Below, piece after piece: positions 25,612 through 34,465 of a DNA stretch of 41,913 nucleotides. The notes below the pieces were generated by a model. The model was not told the DNA's origin and did not search any database. It saw only the letters and a list, made by a program, of their open reading frames with translations. The translations under genes were made by a program, and so were the position numbers. The stretch comes from Erwinia sp. 198 (GTDB taxonomy: Bacteria; Pseudomonadota; Gammaproteobacteria; Enterobacterales; Enterobacteriaceae): the NCBI RefSeq assembly GCF_003937915.1, contig NZ_RHUM01000005.1:1-41913 (forward strand). Direction: 5' to 3'. Positions within the stretch are counted from its first letter, which is position 1. Every line of letters starts with the position of its first letter.

Positions 25612-26334
25612 TTAAAGTAGACCAATCGCGGCGGCGTAAGAAGCCACCTGCGTTTTATTTGGCGCATTGAACTTTCTTTGCATATTTTTTTGATGAAAAT
25701 TCACAGTATGTGTTGAAATGGACAGGATCAGTGAGATCTCCGCTGCGGTTTTGCCTTCTGCTGTCCATTTGAGTATTTCTCGTTCCCGCTGGCTTAAAGG
25801 CATCGTCATTACGCTGAGCGAACGATCCTTTACGCGCTGTAAAGCATCAAGTATCCGGTCCGACAAAAACTGGAGCTTAAGTTGTTTTTCAGCGCATAGC
25901 GCTGACTTTTTAAAAGATTTACCTGACGCCATCGACAAAATGCCGACGACCCGATTTCTGGCTATCCTGGAGCAGGAAAACCCGGAACGAATACCAAACT
26001 CTTTAGCGGCATCGAACACTTTTCGTCCTTCCTTGACCACCGGATCGTTCCACAGCAGCAAAGTGCCCGGTACCTGGCAATAGCGAATGATCGGATCAAT
26101 TTCCGAAAAATTTTCTTCCTGCCATTTGCGCACCCACCTTTCAGGATAGTTGGAAAAAACAAATATTTTAGGGCGAGTAAAAGGAACAGGGTGGCGTATA
26201 TATAGCGCATAGAAATTTAGCCCCAGATCCAGCGTGTGTTGGGCAAGCAGTCGCATTATTTCAGTCGTATCTGTGACCTCAAGGAAAGCCGCTTCGGTTT
26301 CCTTACACCAGCTGAAATAGTTTCCAGTAGCCAT
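25612..26334 (-). CDS. sdiA: SdiA LuxR-family AHL receptor/regulator
   Basis: A quorum-sensing transcription factor of 240 residues from this start, the E. coli length (the frame is open 8 codons further). The N-terminal AHL-binding domain has RHPVPFTRPK as in SdiA. In this numbering the ligand-contact positions are Y63 and W67 (NYPERW), D80 (IDP) and W95 (LLWND). Position 71, Tyr in E. coli SdiA, is Trp here. The C-terminal HTH (REREILKWTAEGKTAAEISL, ISTHTVNFHQKNMQRKFNAP, NKTQVASYAAA) is almost identical to K-12. It is followed 122 bases later by a luxI-type synthase on the same strand, so it has a probable self-made ligand, unlike E. coli SdiA. A 7-bp tandem repeat lies 230-300 bases upstream. 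Confidence 0.93.
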   Translation of the reverse strand: MATGNYFSWCKETEAAFLEVTDTTEIMRLLAQHTLDLGLNFYALYIRHPVPFTRPKIFVFSNYPERWVRKWQEENFSEIDPIIRYCQVPGTLLLWNDPVVKEGRKVFDAAKEFGIRSGFSCSRIARNRVVGILSMASGKSFKKSALCAEKQLKLQFLSDRILDALQRVKDRSLSVMTMPLSQREREILKWTAEGKTAAEISLILSISTHTVNFHQKNMQRKFNAPNKTQVASYAAAIGLL

Positions 26335-26358
26335 TGCTGCCTCGGATGGATGAGGCAT

Positions 26359-26953
26359 CAGTCCACATCCTGCTGTAAATTTAGGGTCAATTCTGAATAC
26401 CAGGTCATATAGGGCAAGAATTAATGCCCACTATTTATGCTTACGTTGCGGGATAATAACAAGAAAAGGTGTTCCTGATTGTCTGAAAATCGCAGGCATA
26501 GCGGTAACCTTTTAAATTAAAAAATGCTGCGTAGTTGCGTCTGGTGACGCCGGCAGCCGTAGCTATCCACCATCCACCATCAGCCATCAGCCATCAGCCA
26601 TCAGCCATCAGCCATCAGCCATCAGCCATCAGCCAGAAAGTTACCTTATACCCGCCCAATGCCTCTTTTAAGAAACAAGAATAAGATTTTTCCTGGAAAT
26701 ATTCAATCATGCGCTTTTATGGGTCGATTTTAAATCCTGCTGAAGATCTACTGCTTAAAAGAGATGCCTGTAGGAAAATAATTTGATACGGCGGCAATAA
26801 TTATTATAACCTTTTGATTTAAAGCAAATTAAAGCATAGAAAACGGAAATTTGTCTTTAGGATAATTATTAATTACGGTTGTAGTACGTCTTTTTTTGCC
26901 CTCAAATGGCGAGAACGTGCTTTTACCTGATTTGGAAATACGGCATCGGCCGG
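26359..26953. other. Long AT-rich intergenic region upstream of sdiA
   Basis: 595 bases without a supported gene, between the 3' end of the extensin-like gene and sdiA. It holds the 7-bp tandem repeat described separately. Around it are AT-rich stretches (26750-26890) unlike the coding neighbours. It should contain the sdiA promoter, but no clear -10/-35 pair was found. No protein-like reading frame was recognised. Confidence 0.5.
26564..26633. repeat. 7-bp tandem repeat (CATCAGC)8 plus two variant units
   Basis: Eight perfect head-to-tail copies of CATCAGC (26578-26633), preceded by the variant units CATCCAC and TATCCAC. Perfect short repeats of this length are prone to slipped-strand copy-number change. 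It lies 230-300 bases upstream of sdiA. Read on the minus strand it contains a stop in every frame, so it is not part of a minus-strand gene. Confidence 0.97.
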
Positions 26954-27649
26954 TCACCGACAGACGCCAAATCCTCGCATACCCAAATGAAAATGCGAGG
27001 CGTGGGCGCGGTTGTAATCCGGGCCCAGTGAATTACCATACCAGGCGCAGCTTTGCTGAAAAACTTGTCGTAGCCATATCGCCTCGGGGCGCTGCTGCCC
27101 CCACGTCTTCTGCACGGTAATTTGTCTGCCGTCCTGTAAACGAAAACCGGCCACGTCCAGCGCTTCCGCCGTGGCATGTTCGCTTAGCCTGCCTGTGGCA
27201 CGGTGATAAATATTTCTACAGGCGTAGCTGCCGACATGATCGACACGCGTCAGCGGTGAGCCGAGCTGCGCAGCCGCCAGTGGTTTTGCCGCCGTGATAA
27301 ACATCGTGGTAGAGAGCGCCAGCGAGCAGCTGGCCAGAAATGAGGCGCTGAGGCGCACATCGCCGAAACCCTGTACGCGCACCGGATCCGCAAGCGGACA
27401 ATTTCCCTCAACGGGCCGGACACGGCTGAAACGGATATAGCCGCCTTCCTTCGCTCGCTGTAGTGCCGCCATACAGGCTTCGGGATCGTTTTGCAGCCGC
27501 TTTAACTTATAGCGGGTGATCCAGCCCGGCGCGTCGGTGACGTTCAGCGGCGTAAAGGGGTTCCAGGCCGACGGCAGATTTTTTTGCAGCCACGGCGTTA
27601 TCAGCAACGTCAGCAGAATAATGATGCCTGCGCCAATCAGTGCTTTCAT
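26954..27649 (-). CDS. Extensin-like C-terminal domain protein (membrane-anchored)
   Basis: A 231-residue protein of the bacterial extensin family. One N-terminal TM/signal anchor (MKALIGAGIIILLTLLITPW) precedes a periplasmic domain with paired cysteines (ACMAAL, GNCPLADPV, FLASCSLAL, YACRNIYH, SCAWYG, GVCR). The conserved SEHATAEALDVAGF and a late HASHFHLGMR give a His/Asp/His set like the metal site of LAS (D-Ala-D-Ala) peptidases. A cell-wall role is plausible but not shown. The frame is open to 27730, but GGGAGGAG before the ATG pair at 27652/27649 fixes the start. It is a single-gene unit upstream of sdiA, divergent from cycA. Confidence 0.85.
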   Translation of the reverse strand: MKALIGAGIIILLTLLITPWLQKNLPSAWNPFTPLNVTDAPGWITRYKLKRLQNDPEACMAALQRAKEGGYIRFSRVRPVEGNCPLADPVRVQGFGDVRLSASFLASCSLALSTTMFITAAKPLAAAQLGSPLTRVDHVGSYACRNIYHRATGRLSEHATAEALDVAGFRLQDGRQITVQKTWGQQRPEAIWLRQVFQQSCAWYGNSLGPDYNRAHASHFHLGMRGFGVCR

Positions 27650-27915
27650 CATCTCCTCCCTTCTTGCCGCTCCATCGGCCCCATTTTGCCGAATAATGAG
27701 TGTAGCGGCGTTTTTGTGCGATCGAACCAACTGTGAATAACTTTACCTGCCAGCCACGCGCTTTTACGTTAAGATTTGCGCCCCTAAACGGAAAAACGAT
27801 GGCGGTTTCATGCCGCATTTTTCAAAGAGCGCGGTAATACAACAGCTTGCCGACGCATATTGACTGAATAACAGCCCTCAGAGCTGACACAACATCTACA
27901 GGATAACTTCTCGTT

Positions 27916-29307
27916 ATGGTTGACCAATTGAAAAAGCCTCTTCAGGAGGAGGCGCCCGGCGAGCTGCGGCGCAACTTACATAACCGGCATATTCAGCTTA
28001 TTGCAATCGGCGGCGCTATCGGCACCGGCCTGTTTATGGGCTCCGGTAAAACCATCAGTCTTGCCGGCCCGTCGATTGTTTTCGTCTATATGATCATCGG
28101 CTTTATGCTGTTTTTCGTGATGCGGGCGATGGGCGAACTGCTGCTCTCCAACCTTGAATATAAATCTTTCGGCGATTTTGCCGCCGATCTGTTGGGCCCC
28201 TGGGCGGGTTATTTTACCGGCTGGACCTACTGGTTCTGCTGGGTGGTTACCGGTATTGCGGACGTGGTCGCTATCAGCTCTTATTTCCAGCTATGGTTCC
28301 CCAGCTTCTCGGTCGGCATGAGCGCCCTGCTCTGCATCGCCGTTTTCCTGACGCTGAATATCGCCACGGTGAAACTGTTCGGCGAGCTGGAGTTCTGGTT
28401 TGCCATCATCAAGATAGTGGCTATTGTCGCGCTGATCGTTACCGGCATTGTGCTGGTCGCTATGCACTACCCTTCACCGGGCGGCGGCACGGCGGCACTG
28501 AGCAATATCTGGGATCATGGCGGCCTGTTTCCGAAAGGTATGAGCGGCTTTTTTGCCGGCTTCCAGATTGCGGTGTTCGCCTTTGTCGGTATTGAGCTGG
28601 TAGGCACGGCCGCTGCGGAAACACACGATCCGAAGAAAGTCCTGCCGCGCGCGATTAACGCTATCCCGCTGCGCATCATTATGTTTTATGTCTTTGCGCT
28701 GCTGGTGATCATGGCCGTTACGCCGTGGACGCAGGTCGTGGCCGACCGCAGTCCGTTTGTGGAAATGTTTATGCTGATTGGCCTGCCGGCGGCAGCCAGC
28801 ATCGTTAACTTTGTGGTGCTGACCTCCGCCGCTTCTTCGGCTAACAGCGGTATTTTCTCCACCAGCCGTATGCTCTACGGTCTGGCGCAGCAGGGCGTCG
28901 CCCATCCACGCTTCGGCAAGCTGTCGCGACGCGCGGTGCCGACTACCGGCCTTTTCTTCTCCTGCTTCTGCCTGCTGGGCGGCGTAGCGCTGATTTACCT
29001 GATCCCGAACGTGATGAAGGTCTTTACGCTGGTGACCACCGTCTCCGCAATCCTGTTTATGTTCGTCTGGTCAATTATCCTTTGCTCTTACCTGGCCTAC
29101 CGCAAGCAGCGCCCGCAGCTGCATGCCGAATCCGTCTATAAGATGCCGCTTGGCAAGGTGATGTGCTGGGTCTGTCTGGCCTTCTTCGCCTTTGTGCTGG
29201 TGCTGCTGTCGCTACAGGAAGATACCCGCCAGGCGCTGATGGTAACGCCGCTGTGGTTTGTGATGCTCGGCATCGGCTGGTGGCTACGTCAACGCAAACA
29301 GCGTTAA
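27916..29307 (+). CDS. cycA: CycA D-serine/D-alanine/glycine permease
   Basis: A 463-residue APC-superfamily amino-acid:H+ symporter with 12 TM helices. It is closely related to E. coli CycA: NRHIQLIAIGGAIGTGLFMG at the N-terminus, MRAMGELLLSNLEYKSF, GFFAGFQIAVFAFVGIELVG, and TSAASSANSGIFSTSRML. CycA imports glycine, D-alanine, D-serine and the analogue cycloserine. In E. coli cycA lies elsewhere, so this is a local rearrangement. The gene has its own terminator and no partner genes. Confidence 0.94.
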   Translation: MVDQLKKPLQEEAPGELRRNLHNRHIQLIAIGGAIGTGLFMGSGKTISLAGPSIVFVYMIIGFMLFFVMRAMGELLLSNLEYKSFGDFAADLLGPWAGYFTGWTYWFCWVVTGIADVVAISSYFQLWFPSFSVGMSALLCIAVFLTLNIATVKLFGELEFWFAIIKIVAIVALIVTGIVLVAMHYPSPGGGTAALSNIWDHGGLFPKGMSGFFAGFQIAVFAFVGIELVGTAAAETHDPKKVLPRAINAIPLRIIMFYVFALLVIMAVTPWTQVVADRSPFVEMFMLIGLPAAASIVNFVVLTSAASSANSGIFSTSRMLYGLAQQGVAHPRFGKLSRRAVPTTGLFFSCFCLLGGVALIYLIPNVMKVFTLVTTVSAILFMFVWSIILCSYLAYRKQRPQLHAESVYKMPLGKVMCWVCLAFFAFVLVLLSLQEDTRQALMVTPLWFVMLGIGWWLRQRKQR

Positions 29308-29314
29308 CAGTCAG

Positions 29315-29341
29315 AACGGGCCTCTACGGCCCGTTTTTTTT
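29315..29341 (+). terminator. Intrinsic terminator of cycA
   Basis: Stem AACGGGCC / GGCCCGTT with loop TCTAC and an eight-T run. The T-run touches the 3' end of the convergent rutR. Confidence 0.9.
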
Positions 29342-29978
29342 AGCGGACGCGGATGCCTTCAATCACCATGCGCTGCACGTTTTCTACCGTTTCCAGGAAA
29401 AAAGCCTCGTCGTTGAGCGTGCGTCCCGTAACGGCCTCGACCTGGCTGGCGAAATCCGCATAGTGCTGCGTGGTTGCCCACAGCATAAAAATCAAATGAT
29501 GCGGCTCTACCGCCGCCAGCCTGCCCGCTTCTATCCAGCCTTTCACGATTTGTGATTTCTCCTCTACCAGCACTTTCAGGTCGCCTTCCAGCTCCGCTTT
29601 CAGCAGCGGTGCGCCCTGTAGCATCTCCAGACAAAACAGCCGCGAGGCCTGCGGATGATCACGCGAGACTTCCAGCTTCAGCCGGATATAGTCACGTATA
29701 GCCACCAGCGGCTCCTGCTCGCTGCGCAGCGCGCGCAGCGGCGCCAGCCAGACGTCCAGGATCTCCTTAAGCACCGCAATATAGAGCGCTTCTTTTGAAG
29801 GAAAGTAGTAAAGCAGATTGGTTTTTGAAACATCCGCTCCCTCCGCCACCTTGTCCAGACTAGTGCCGTGCAGACCATAAAGAGAAAACAGCTCAAGCGC
29901 CGCCGCCAGGATAGCCGCCCGCTTGGCGGCAACGGCTTTAGAACGCCGGGTCGGCGCGGGGGATTTTGCAGAATTCAC
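29340..29978 (-). CDS. rutR: RutR TetR-family regulator of pyrimidine use
   Basis: From the GTG at 29978 the protein has 212 residues, exactly the E. coli RutR length. The GTG has GGAG nine bases upstream; the longer frame to 30056 adds a segment with no SD or family match. The N-terminal HTH (GLHGTSLDKVAEGADVSKTN, LLYYFPSKEALYIAVL) and the all-helical ligand domain (LEVSRDHPQASRLFCLEMLQ, ATTQHYADFASQVEAVTGRT) match the family. RutR represses rutA-G and is released by uracil or thymine; in E. coli it also affects other nitrogen and pH genes. It is divergent from rutA, with two RutR-like boxes in the gap. Confidence 0.97.
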   Translation of the reverse strand: MNSAKSPAPTRRSKAVAAKRAAILAAALELFSLYGLHGTSLDKVAEGADVSKTNLLYYFPSKEALYIAVLKEILDVWLAPLRALRSEQEPLVAIRDYIRLKLEVSRDHPQASRLFCLEMLQGAPLLKAELEGDLKVLVEEKSQIVKGWIEAGRLAAVEPHHLIFMLWATTQHYADFASQVEAVTGRTLNDEAFFLETVENVQRMVIEGIRVR

Positions 29979-30061
29979 CGTAACTCCATCCTTTAATCGG
30001 CGGGCGTCTTGCCACCGTGCACTTTTTTCGCTCACGTCCGCCTGCTTTTTGTGCATAAATT

Positions 30062-30077
30062 TTTACCAAATGGTCTG
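30062..30077. promoter_or_regulatory. RutR operator (box 1)
   Basis: TTTACCAAATGGTCTG matches the RutR consensus TTGACCANNTGGTCAA at 11 of the 14 defined positions, with a perfect ACCA-AA-TGGT core (30065-30074). It lies in the rutR/rutA gap, about 85 bases upstream of the sigma-54 -24 element. Confidence 0.8.
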
Positions 30078-30083
30078 TTTCGG

Positions 30084-30093
30084 ACCAAATGCT
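30084..30093. promoter_or_regulatory. RutR-like operator (box 2, one mismatch in core)
   Basis: ACCAAATGCT repeats the core of box 1 with one change, exactly 19 bases downstream (close to two helical turns, so on the same face of DNA). A cooperative second site is a reasonable inference. Confidence 0.5.
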
Positions 30094-30150
30094 CCACAAT
30101 ACTTTAACACAAATTTTCCAACTGATTGAATCATAGCCTTTTTTGTAAAG

Positions 30151-30166
30151 TGGCACAGCCTTTGCA
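30151..30166 (+). promoter_or_regulatory. Sigma-54 promoter of the rut operon
   Basis: TGGCACAGCCTTTGCA fits the -24/-12 consensus TGGCACG-N4-TTGCA with correct spacing and one mismatch. It ends 80 bases before rutA. The E. coli rut operon is an NtrC target, so nitrogen control is expected. TGCAC at 30018-30022 is a possible NtrC half-site; a full site was not found. Confidence 0.88.
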
Positions 30167-30245
30167 ATTCTTTGCCTGCGCCGCTCAACAGGGAGCAGGG
30201 AAGCAACGCAGCGCGGACCGTCACCGTTAACTATGAGGTATTCCC

Positions 30246-31337
30246 ATGAAAGTTGGTGTTTTTATCCCTATCGGCAACAACGGCTGGTTGATCTCTACCA
30301 CGGCTCCGCAGTACAAGCCGACTTTTGAACTGAACAAGGCTATCGTTCTCAAGGCGGAGCATTATCAGTTTGATTTCGCGCTGTCGATGATCAAACTGCG
30401 CGGCTTTGGCGGCAAAACCGAGTTCTGGGATCATAACCTGGAATCCTTCACCCTGATGGCTGGCCTGGCCGCCGTGACTTCCCGCATCGAAATTTATGCT
30501 ACTGCAGCCACGCTGACGCTGCCGCCAGCCATAGTAGCAAGAATGGCCGCGACCGTGGATTCGATTTCCGGCGGCCGCTTCGGCGTCAATCTGGTGACCG
30601 GCTGGCAGAAGCCTGAATATGAGCAGATGGGCATCTGGCCCGGCGATGACTACTTCGCGCGTCGCTACGACTACCTGACCGAATACGTCACCGTGTTGCG
30701 CGATTTATGGGGCACCGGCAAATCTGACCTGAAAGGCGAATTCTTTACCATGAACGACTGTCGCGTCAGCCCGCAGCCGCAAAGCTCGATGAAGGTGATT
30801 TGCGCAGGCCAGAGTGACGCCGGCATGGCTTTCTCCGCGCAGCATGCCGATTACAACTTCTGCTTCGGCAAAGGCGTCAATACGCCGACTGCCTTTGCCC
30901 CAACCGCCGCCCGTATGAAAAGCGCTGCGGACCTTGCCGGTCGCGATGTCGGCTCCTACGTGCTGTTTATGGTCATCGCCGATGAAACCGACGAGGCTGC
31001 CCGCGAGAAATGGGATCGCTACAAAGACGGCGCAGATGAAGAGGCGCTGGCCTGGCTTACCACGCAAAGCCAGCAGGACAAGCGCTCCGGCAGCGATACC
31101 AACGTGCGTCAGATGGCCGATCCTACCTCAGCGGTCAATATCAATATGGGCACGCTGGTTGGTTCTTACGCCAACGTGGCGCGCATGTTGGACGAGGTGG
31201 CTACCGTGCCCGGTACCCAGGGCGTGCTGCTGACCTTCGATGATTTCCTGCAGGGAATTGAAAATTTCGGCGAGCGTATTCAGCCGCTGATGTCCTGCCG
31301 CAGCCATATTGCGCTGTCCGCTAAAGAGGTAGCCTGA
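30246..31337 (+). CDS. rutA: RutA pyrimidine monooxygenase
   Basis: A 363-residue FMN-dependent enzyme of the luciferase-like (TIM-barrel) family that opens the uracil ring to 3-ureidoacrylate using O2 and reduced flavin supplied by RutF. It is near-identical to E. coli Rut[18 protein letters not shown] at the start, [40 protein letters not shown], and [20 protein letters not shown]. The ATG has GAGG nine bases upstream. It is the first gene of the operon behind the sigma-54 promoter, and its TGA overlaps the rutB ATG by one base. Confidence 0.98.
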   Translation: MKVGVFIPIGNNGWLISTTAPQYKPTFELNKAIVLKAEHYQFDFALSMIKLRGFGGKTEFWDHNLESFTLMAGLAAVTSRIEIYATAATLTLPPAIVARMAATVDSISGGRFGVNLVTGWQKPEYEQMGIWPGDDYFARRYDYLTEYVTVLRDLWGTGKSDLKGEFFTMNDCRVSPQPQSSMKVICAGQSDAGMAFSAQHADYNFCFGKGVNTPTAFAPTAARMKSAADLAGRDVGSYVLFMVIADETDEAAREKWDRYKDGADEEALAWLTTQSQQDKRSGSDTNVRQMADPTSAVNINMGTLVGSYANVARMLDEVATVPGTQGVLLTFDDFLQGIENFGERIQPLMSCRSHIALSAKEVA

Positions 31338-32083
31338 TGAGCCTGCAAGAAACCGTGATCTGCACCACCGCCGCCACGAAAAACAGCGTTACCCTGCCCG
31401 CGCGTCCGGAAGCCATCGCTTTCCCGCCTGAGCAGACCGCGCTGATCGTGGTGGATATGCAAAATGCCTATGCCACCACCGGCGGCTATCTGGATCTGGC
31501 CGGGTTTGACGTTTCCGCCACCGCGCCGGTTATTGAAAAAATCGCCGTCGCCGTGAAGGCGGCGCGGGATGCCGGGATCCAGATTATCTGGTTTCAGAAC
31601 GGCTGGGACGACCAGTACGTGGAGGCAGGCGGCCCTGGCTCGCCAAACTGGCATAAATCCAACGCGCTGAAAACGATGCGCAACCGGCCCGAGCTGGCGG
31701 GTACGCTGCTGGCGAAAGGCAGCTGGGACTATGAGCTGGTCGACCAGCTTCAGCCGCAGCCCGGCGATATCGTGCTGCCGAAACCGCGCTACAGCGGCTT
31801 CTTTAATACGCCGCTGGACAGCATGCTGCGCAGCCGCGGCATTCGCCATCTGATCTTTAGCGGCATTGCCACGAATGTCTGCGTGGAATCGACGCTGCGT
31901 GATGGGTTTTTCCTGGAATATTTCGGTGTGGTGCTGGAAGACGCCACCTATCAGGCCGGCCCGCTTTTCGCCCAGCAGGCCGCCATTTTTAACATCGAAA
32001 CCTTTTTTGGCTGGGTAAGCAACGTAGAAACTTTCTGCACCGCGCTGCAAACCGCCAGCGTTGCGCAAAAACAAACGGCCTGA
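31337..32083 (+). CDS. rutB: RutB ureidoacrylate amidohydrolase
   Basis: A 248-residue isochorismatase-family hydrolase that releases ammonia and CO2 from ureidoacrylate, giving 3-aminoacrylate. The catalytic triad is visible: D40 ([10 protein letters not shown]), K149 ([10 protein letters not shown]) and C182 ([14 protein letters not shown]). It carries about 17 extra N-terminal residues relative to K-12 RutB (230 aa). The ATG is translationally coupled to rutA, so the longer start is kept, though ATG-free shortening cannot be excluded. It ends 14 bases before rutC. Confidence 0.97.
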   Translation: MSLQETVICTTAATKNSVTLPARPEAIAFPPEQTALIVVDMQNAYATTGGYLDLAGFDVSATAPVIEKIAVAVKAARDAGIQIIWFQNGWDDQYVEAGGPGSPNWHKSNALKTMRNRPELAGTLLAKGSWDYELVDQLQPQPGDIVLPKPRYSGFFNTPLDSMLRSRGIRHLIFSGIATNVCVESTLRDGFFLEYFGVVLEDATYQAGPLFAQQAAIFNIETFFGWVSNVETFCTALQTASVAQKQTA

Positions 32084-32097
32084 GGCGGGAGAAAACG

Positions 32098-32484
32098 ATG
32101 CCAAAAACGATTATTACTCCGCCGGGCACCGGCGTGCCCATTGCGCCTTTCGTGCCCGGCACGCTGGCCGACGGCGTGGTCTATGTCTCCGGCACCTTGC
32201 CTTTCGATGGTGACAACAACGTGGTGCACGTCGGCGATGCGGCGGCACAAACGCGGCACGTGCTGGAGACGATCAAAAGCGTTATCGAAACCGCGGGCGG
32301 CACCCTGGCTGACGTCACGTTTAACTCCATCTTCCTGACCGACTGGAGCAACTATGGCGAGATCAACCGGGTTTACGCCGACTATTTCCCCGGCGAAAAA
32401 CCCGCGCGCTTCTGTATTCAGTGCGGGCTGGTAAAGCCGGACGCGCTGGTGGAAATCGCGTCAATCGCGCATATCGGCAGCTAA
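32098..32484 (+). CDS. rutC: RutC aminoacrylate deaminase (RidA family)
   Basis: A 128-residue YjgF/RidA/UK114-family protein that forms trimers and speeds the deamination of 3-aminoacrylate. [20 protein letters not shown] at the N-terminus, [16 protein letters not shown] and the C-terminal [14 protein letters not shown] match E. coli RutC. GGGAG precedes the ATG by six bases. It lies ten bases before rutD. Confidence 0.97.
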   Translation: MPKTIITPPGTGVPIAPFVPGTLADGVVYVSGTLPFDGDNNVVHVGDAAAQTRHVLETIKSVIETAGGTLADVTFNSIFLTDWSNYGEINRVYADYFPGEKPARFCIQCGLVKPDALVEIASIAHIGS

Positions 32485-32494
32485 CGGAGGCGCC

Positions 32495-33313
32495 ATGCAT
32501 CTTGAAATTTCCGGCCTGACGCAGCCTTCTGCACCCACGCTGGTGCTCTCTGCCGGCCTGGGCGGCCTGGGCAGCTTCTGGCAGCCACAGCTCGCCGAAC
32601 TGCGCAAGGCGTACCGCGTGGTCACTTACGATCAGCGCGGCACCGGGCGCAGTCCGGATACGCTGCCCGCTGGCTACAGCATGCGCGATATGGCCGAAGA
32701 GCTGCTCTCGGCGCTGGCGGCGCGTGACATCGTCCGCTTCGATATTATCGGTCACGCGCTGGGCGGCATGGTGGCGATGCAGCTGGCGCTCGACTATCCC
32801 GAACGCGTAGCGCGGCTGGCGATCGTTAACGGCTGGCTGCGGCTTGACGCCCATACCCGCCGCTGTTTTCAGGTTCGTCAGGATCTGCTGCTGAACGTCG
32901 GCGTGGAGGCTTACGTTCGCGCACAGCCGCTGTTTCTCTATCCTGCCGCCTGGCTGGCGGAAAACGAAGCGCGTATCGAAGCGGAAGACGCGCTGCATAA
33001 CGCGCATTTTCAGGGTACCGAAAATTTGCTTCGCCGCCTGCAGGCGTTGATGAGCTGCGACTTTACGCAACAGGCCGGGCAGATTACCCAGCCGACGCTG
33101 GTGATCTGTTCGCAGGATGATCTGCTGGTGCCGTCAATCTGTTCGCAAAAACTGTACGAGGCGCTGCCGAACGCCACGCTGGAGACGATGCCTGGCGGCG
33201 GTCATGCCATGAGCGTGACGGAAAGCGCCGCCTTTAACACCCTTTTACTGACCTGGCTGGACGAAACTGCGCCCGCCCACTTTTCCCCGGAGCCGCTATG
33301 GCAGAAGCCCTGA
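32495..33313 (+). CDS. rutD: RutD alpha/beta-hydrolase-fold protein
   Basis: A 272-residue alpha/beta-hydrolase-fold protein that assists turnover of aminoacrylate to malonic semialdehyde. The nucleophile elbow reads G86-H-A-L-G90, so the usual Ser is Ala. The K-12 RutD also has GHALG here, so this is a family trait and not a local defect. DQRGTGRS near residue 46 and GGGHAMSV (family His) near 230 are conserved. GGAGG lies six bases before the ATG. The 3' end overlaps rutE by 16 bases. Confidence 0.96.
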   Translation: MHLEISGLTQPSAPTLVLSAGLGGLGSFWQPQLAELRKAYRVVTYDQRGTGRSPDTLPAGYSMRDMAEELLSALAARDIVRFDIIGHALGGMVAMQLALDYPERVARLAIVNGWLRLDAHTRRCFQVRQDLLLNVGVEAYVRAQPLFLYPAAWLAENEARIEAEDALHNAHFQGTENLLRRLQALMSCDFTQQAGQITQPTLVICSQDDLLVPSICSQKLYEALPNATLETMPGGGHAMSVTESAAFNTLLLTWLDETAPAHFSPEPLWQKP

Positions 33314-33888
33314 ATTCGACCGCGCTGGCGACGCTGTTCACCGCCGCGCGCACTTACAATGGCTGGCAGGATCGTCCCGTCAGCGACCAGCAGCTTGCTG
33401 AAATTTATGATTTGATCAGAATGGGGCCAACCTCGGCCAACTGCAGCCCGGCCCGCTTCTGTTTTGTGCGTAGCGCGGAAGGCAAAGCGAAGCTGAAGCC
33501 TGCTCTTTCCAGCGGCAATCTGGAAAAAACCCTGACCGCGCCGGTGACGGCTATCGTCGCCTGGGATCCGGCTTTTTACGAGCAGCTACCCATGCTGTTT
33601 CCTCATGCCGACGCCAAAGCCTGGTTTACCAGCAGCCCGGCGCTGGCGGAAGAGACGGCCTTTCGCAACAGTTCGCTTCAGGCGGCCTATCTGATTAGCG
33701 CCTGCCGCGCGCTTGGCCTGGATACCGGCCCGATGTCCGGCTTTGACCGGACGATGGTCGATACCGCCTTCTTCGCCGACAGCGGCTGGAAAAGTAATTT
33801 ATTAGTCAATATTGGCTATGGCGACGCGAGCAAAGTCTATGCGCGGCTGCCAAGGCTGTCTTTTGCCGATGCCTGCACGCTTGTATAA
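33298..33888 (+). CDS. rutE: RutE malonic semialdehyde reductase
   Basis: A 196-residue FMN-binding nitroreductase-family protein that reduces malonic semialdehyde to 3-hydroxypropionate, which is excreted. [40 protein letters not shown] and a C-terminal [19 protein letters not shown] match the family. The start lies inside the rutD end, giving translational coupling. Confidence 0.97.
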   Translation: MAEALNSTALATLFTAARTYNGWQDRPVSDQQLAEIYDLIRMGPTSANCSPARFCFVRSAEGKAKLKPALSSGNLEKTLTAPVTAIVAWDPAFYEQLPMLFPHADAKAWFTSSPALAEETAFRNSSLQAAYLISACRALGLDTGPMSGFDRTMVDTAFFADSGWKSNLLVNIGYGDASKVYARLPRLSFADACTLV

Positions 33889-33897
33889 GGGGGAGTT

Positions 33898-34422
33898 ATG
33901 TCTGTGGATACGTTAATGCCTGAAGTCGTGTCGGGCGTGGAAAAACAGTCGTTTCGCAACGCGATGGCGCGCCTGGGCGCGGCGGTAAACATCATTACCA
34001 CCGACGGCCCTGCGGGACGCGCCGGTTTTACCGCTTCCGCCGTTTGCAGCGTGACCGATTCGCCGCCGACGCTGCTGGTTTGTCTGAATCGCGCCGCGTC
34101 CGTTTATGAAGTGTTCAATGCGAACCGCCAGCTTTGTGTCAATACGCTGGCAGCCGGACACGAGGAACTCTCCGCTCTGTTTGGCGGCAAAACCCCGATG
34201 GAGGCGCGCTTTCAGGCTTCCGACTGGACAACGCTGAGCACGGGTTCACCGGTGCTTGCGGGCGCGGTGGCATCGTTTGACTGTCACGTTACGCAAGTCG
34301 CCAGCGTCGGTACGCATGACGTGTTGATCTGTGAAATCCACGCGCTGGTCTGCAACGACCAGACTCACGGCCTGATCTGGTTCGATCGCGGCTACCACCA
34401 CCTGGCGCGGCGGGATGCCTGA
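33898..34422 (+). CDS. rutF: RutF flavin reductase
   Basis: A 174-residue NADH:FMN oxidoreductase of the flavin-reductase-like (HpaC/DIM6) family that supplies reduced FMN to RutA. It has [40 protein letters not shown] and [20 protein letters not shown] as in the family. GGGGGAG precedes ATG. It lies nine bases behind rutE. Confidence 0.96.
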   Translation: MSVDTLMPEVVSGVEKQSFRNAMARLGAAVNIITTDGPAGRAGFTASAVCSVTDSPPTLLVCLNRAASVYEVFNANRQLCVNTLAAGHEELSALFGGKTPMEARFQASDWTTLSTGSPVLAGAVASFDCHVTQVASVGTHDVLICEIHALVCNDQTHGLIWFDRGYHHLARRDA

Positions 34423-34465
34423 TCCCCGCTCCGGCGGCTACTGATTCACTTCTCTGGAGAAGACG

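Noticed and set aside
26578..26633. CATCAGC array as a CRISPR or as a coding repeat
   Set aside because: Units are 7 bp with no spacers, so not CRISPR; no start or gene context for the open plus-strand frame.
32363..33070. 235-codon minus-strand frame inside rutC/rutD
   Set aside because: Opposite well-conserved rut genes; Arg/Gln/Ala-rich translation typical of an antisense frame.
33057..33313. RutD lacking a nucleophile Ser (GHALG) as a pseudogene sign
   Set aside because: The same GHALG is found in the E. coli protein, so it is normal for RutD.
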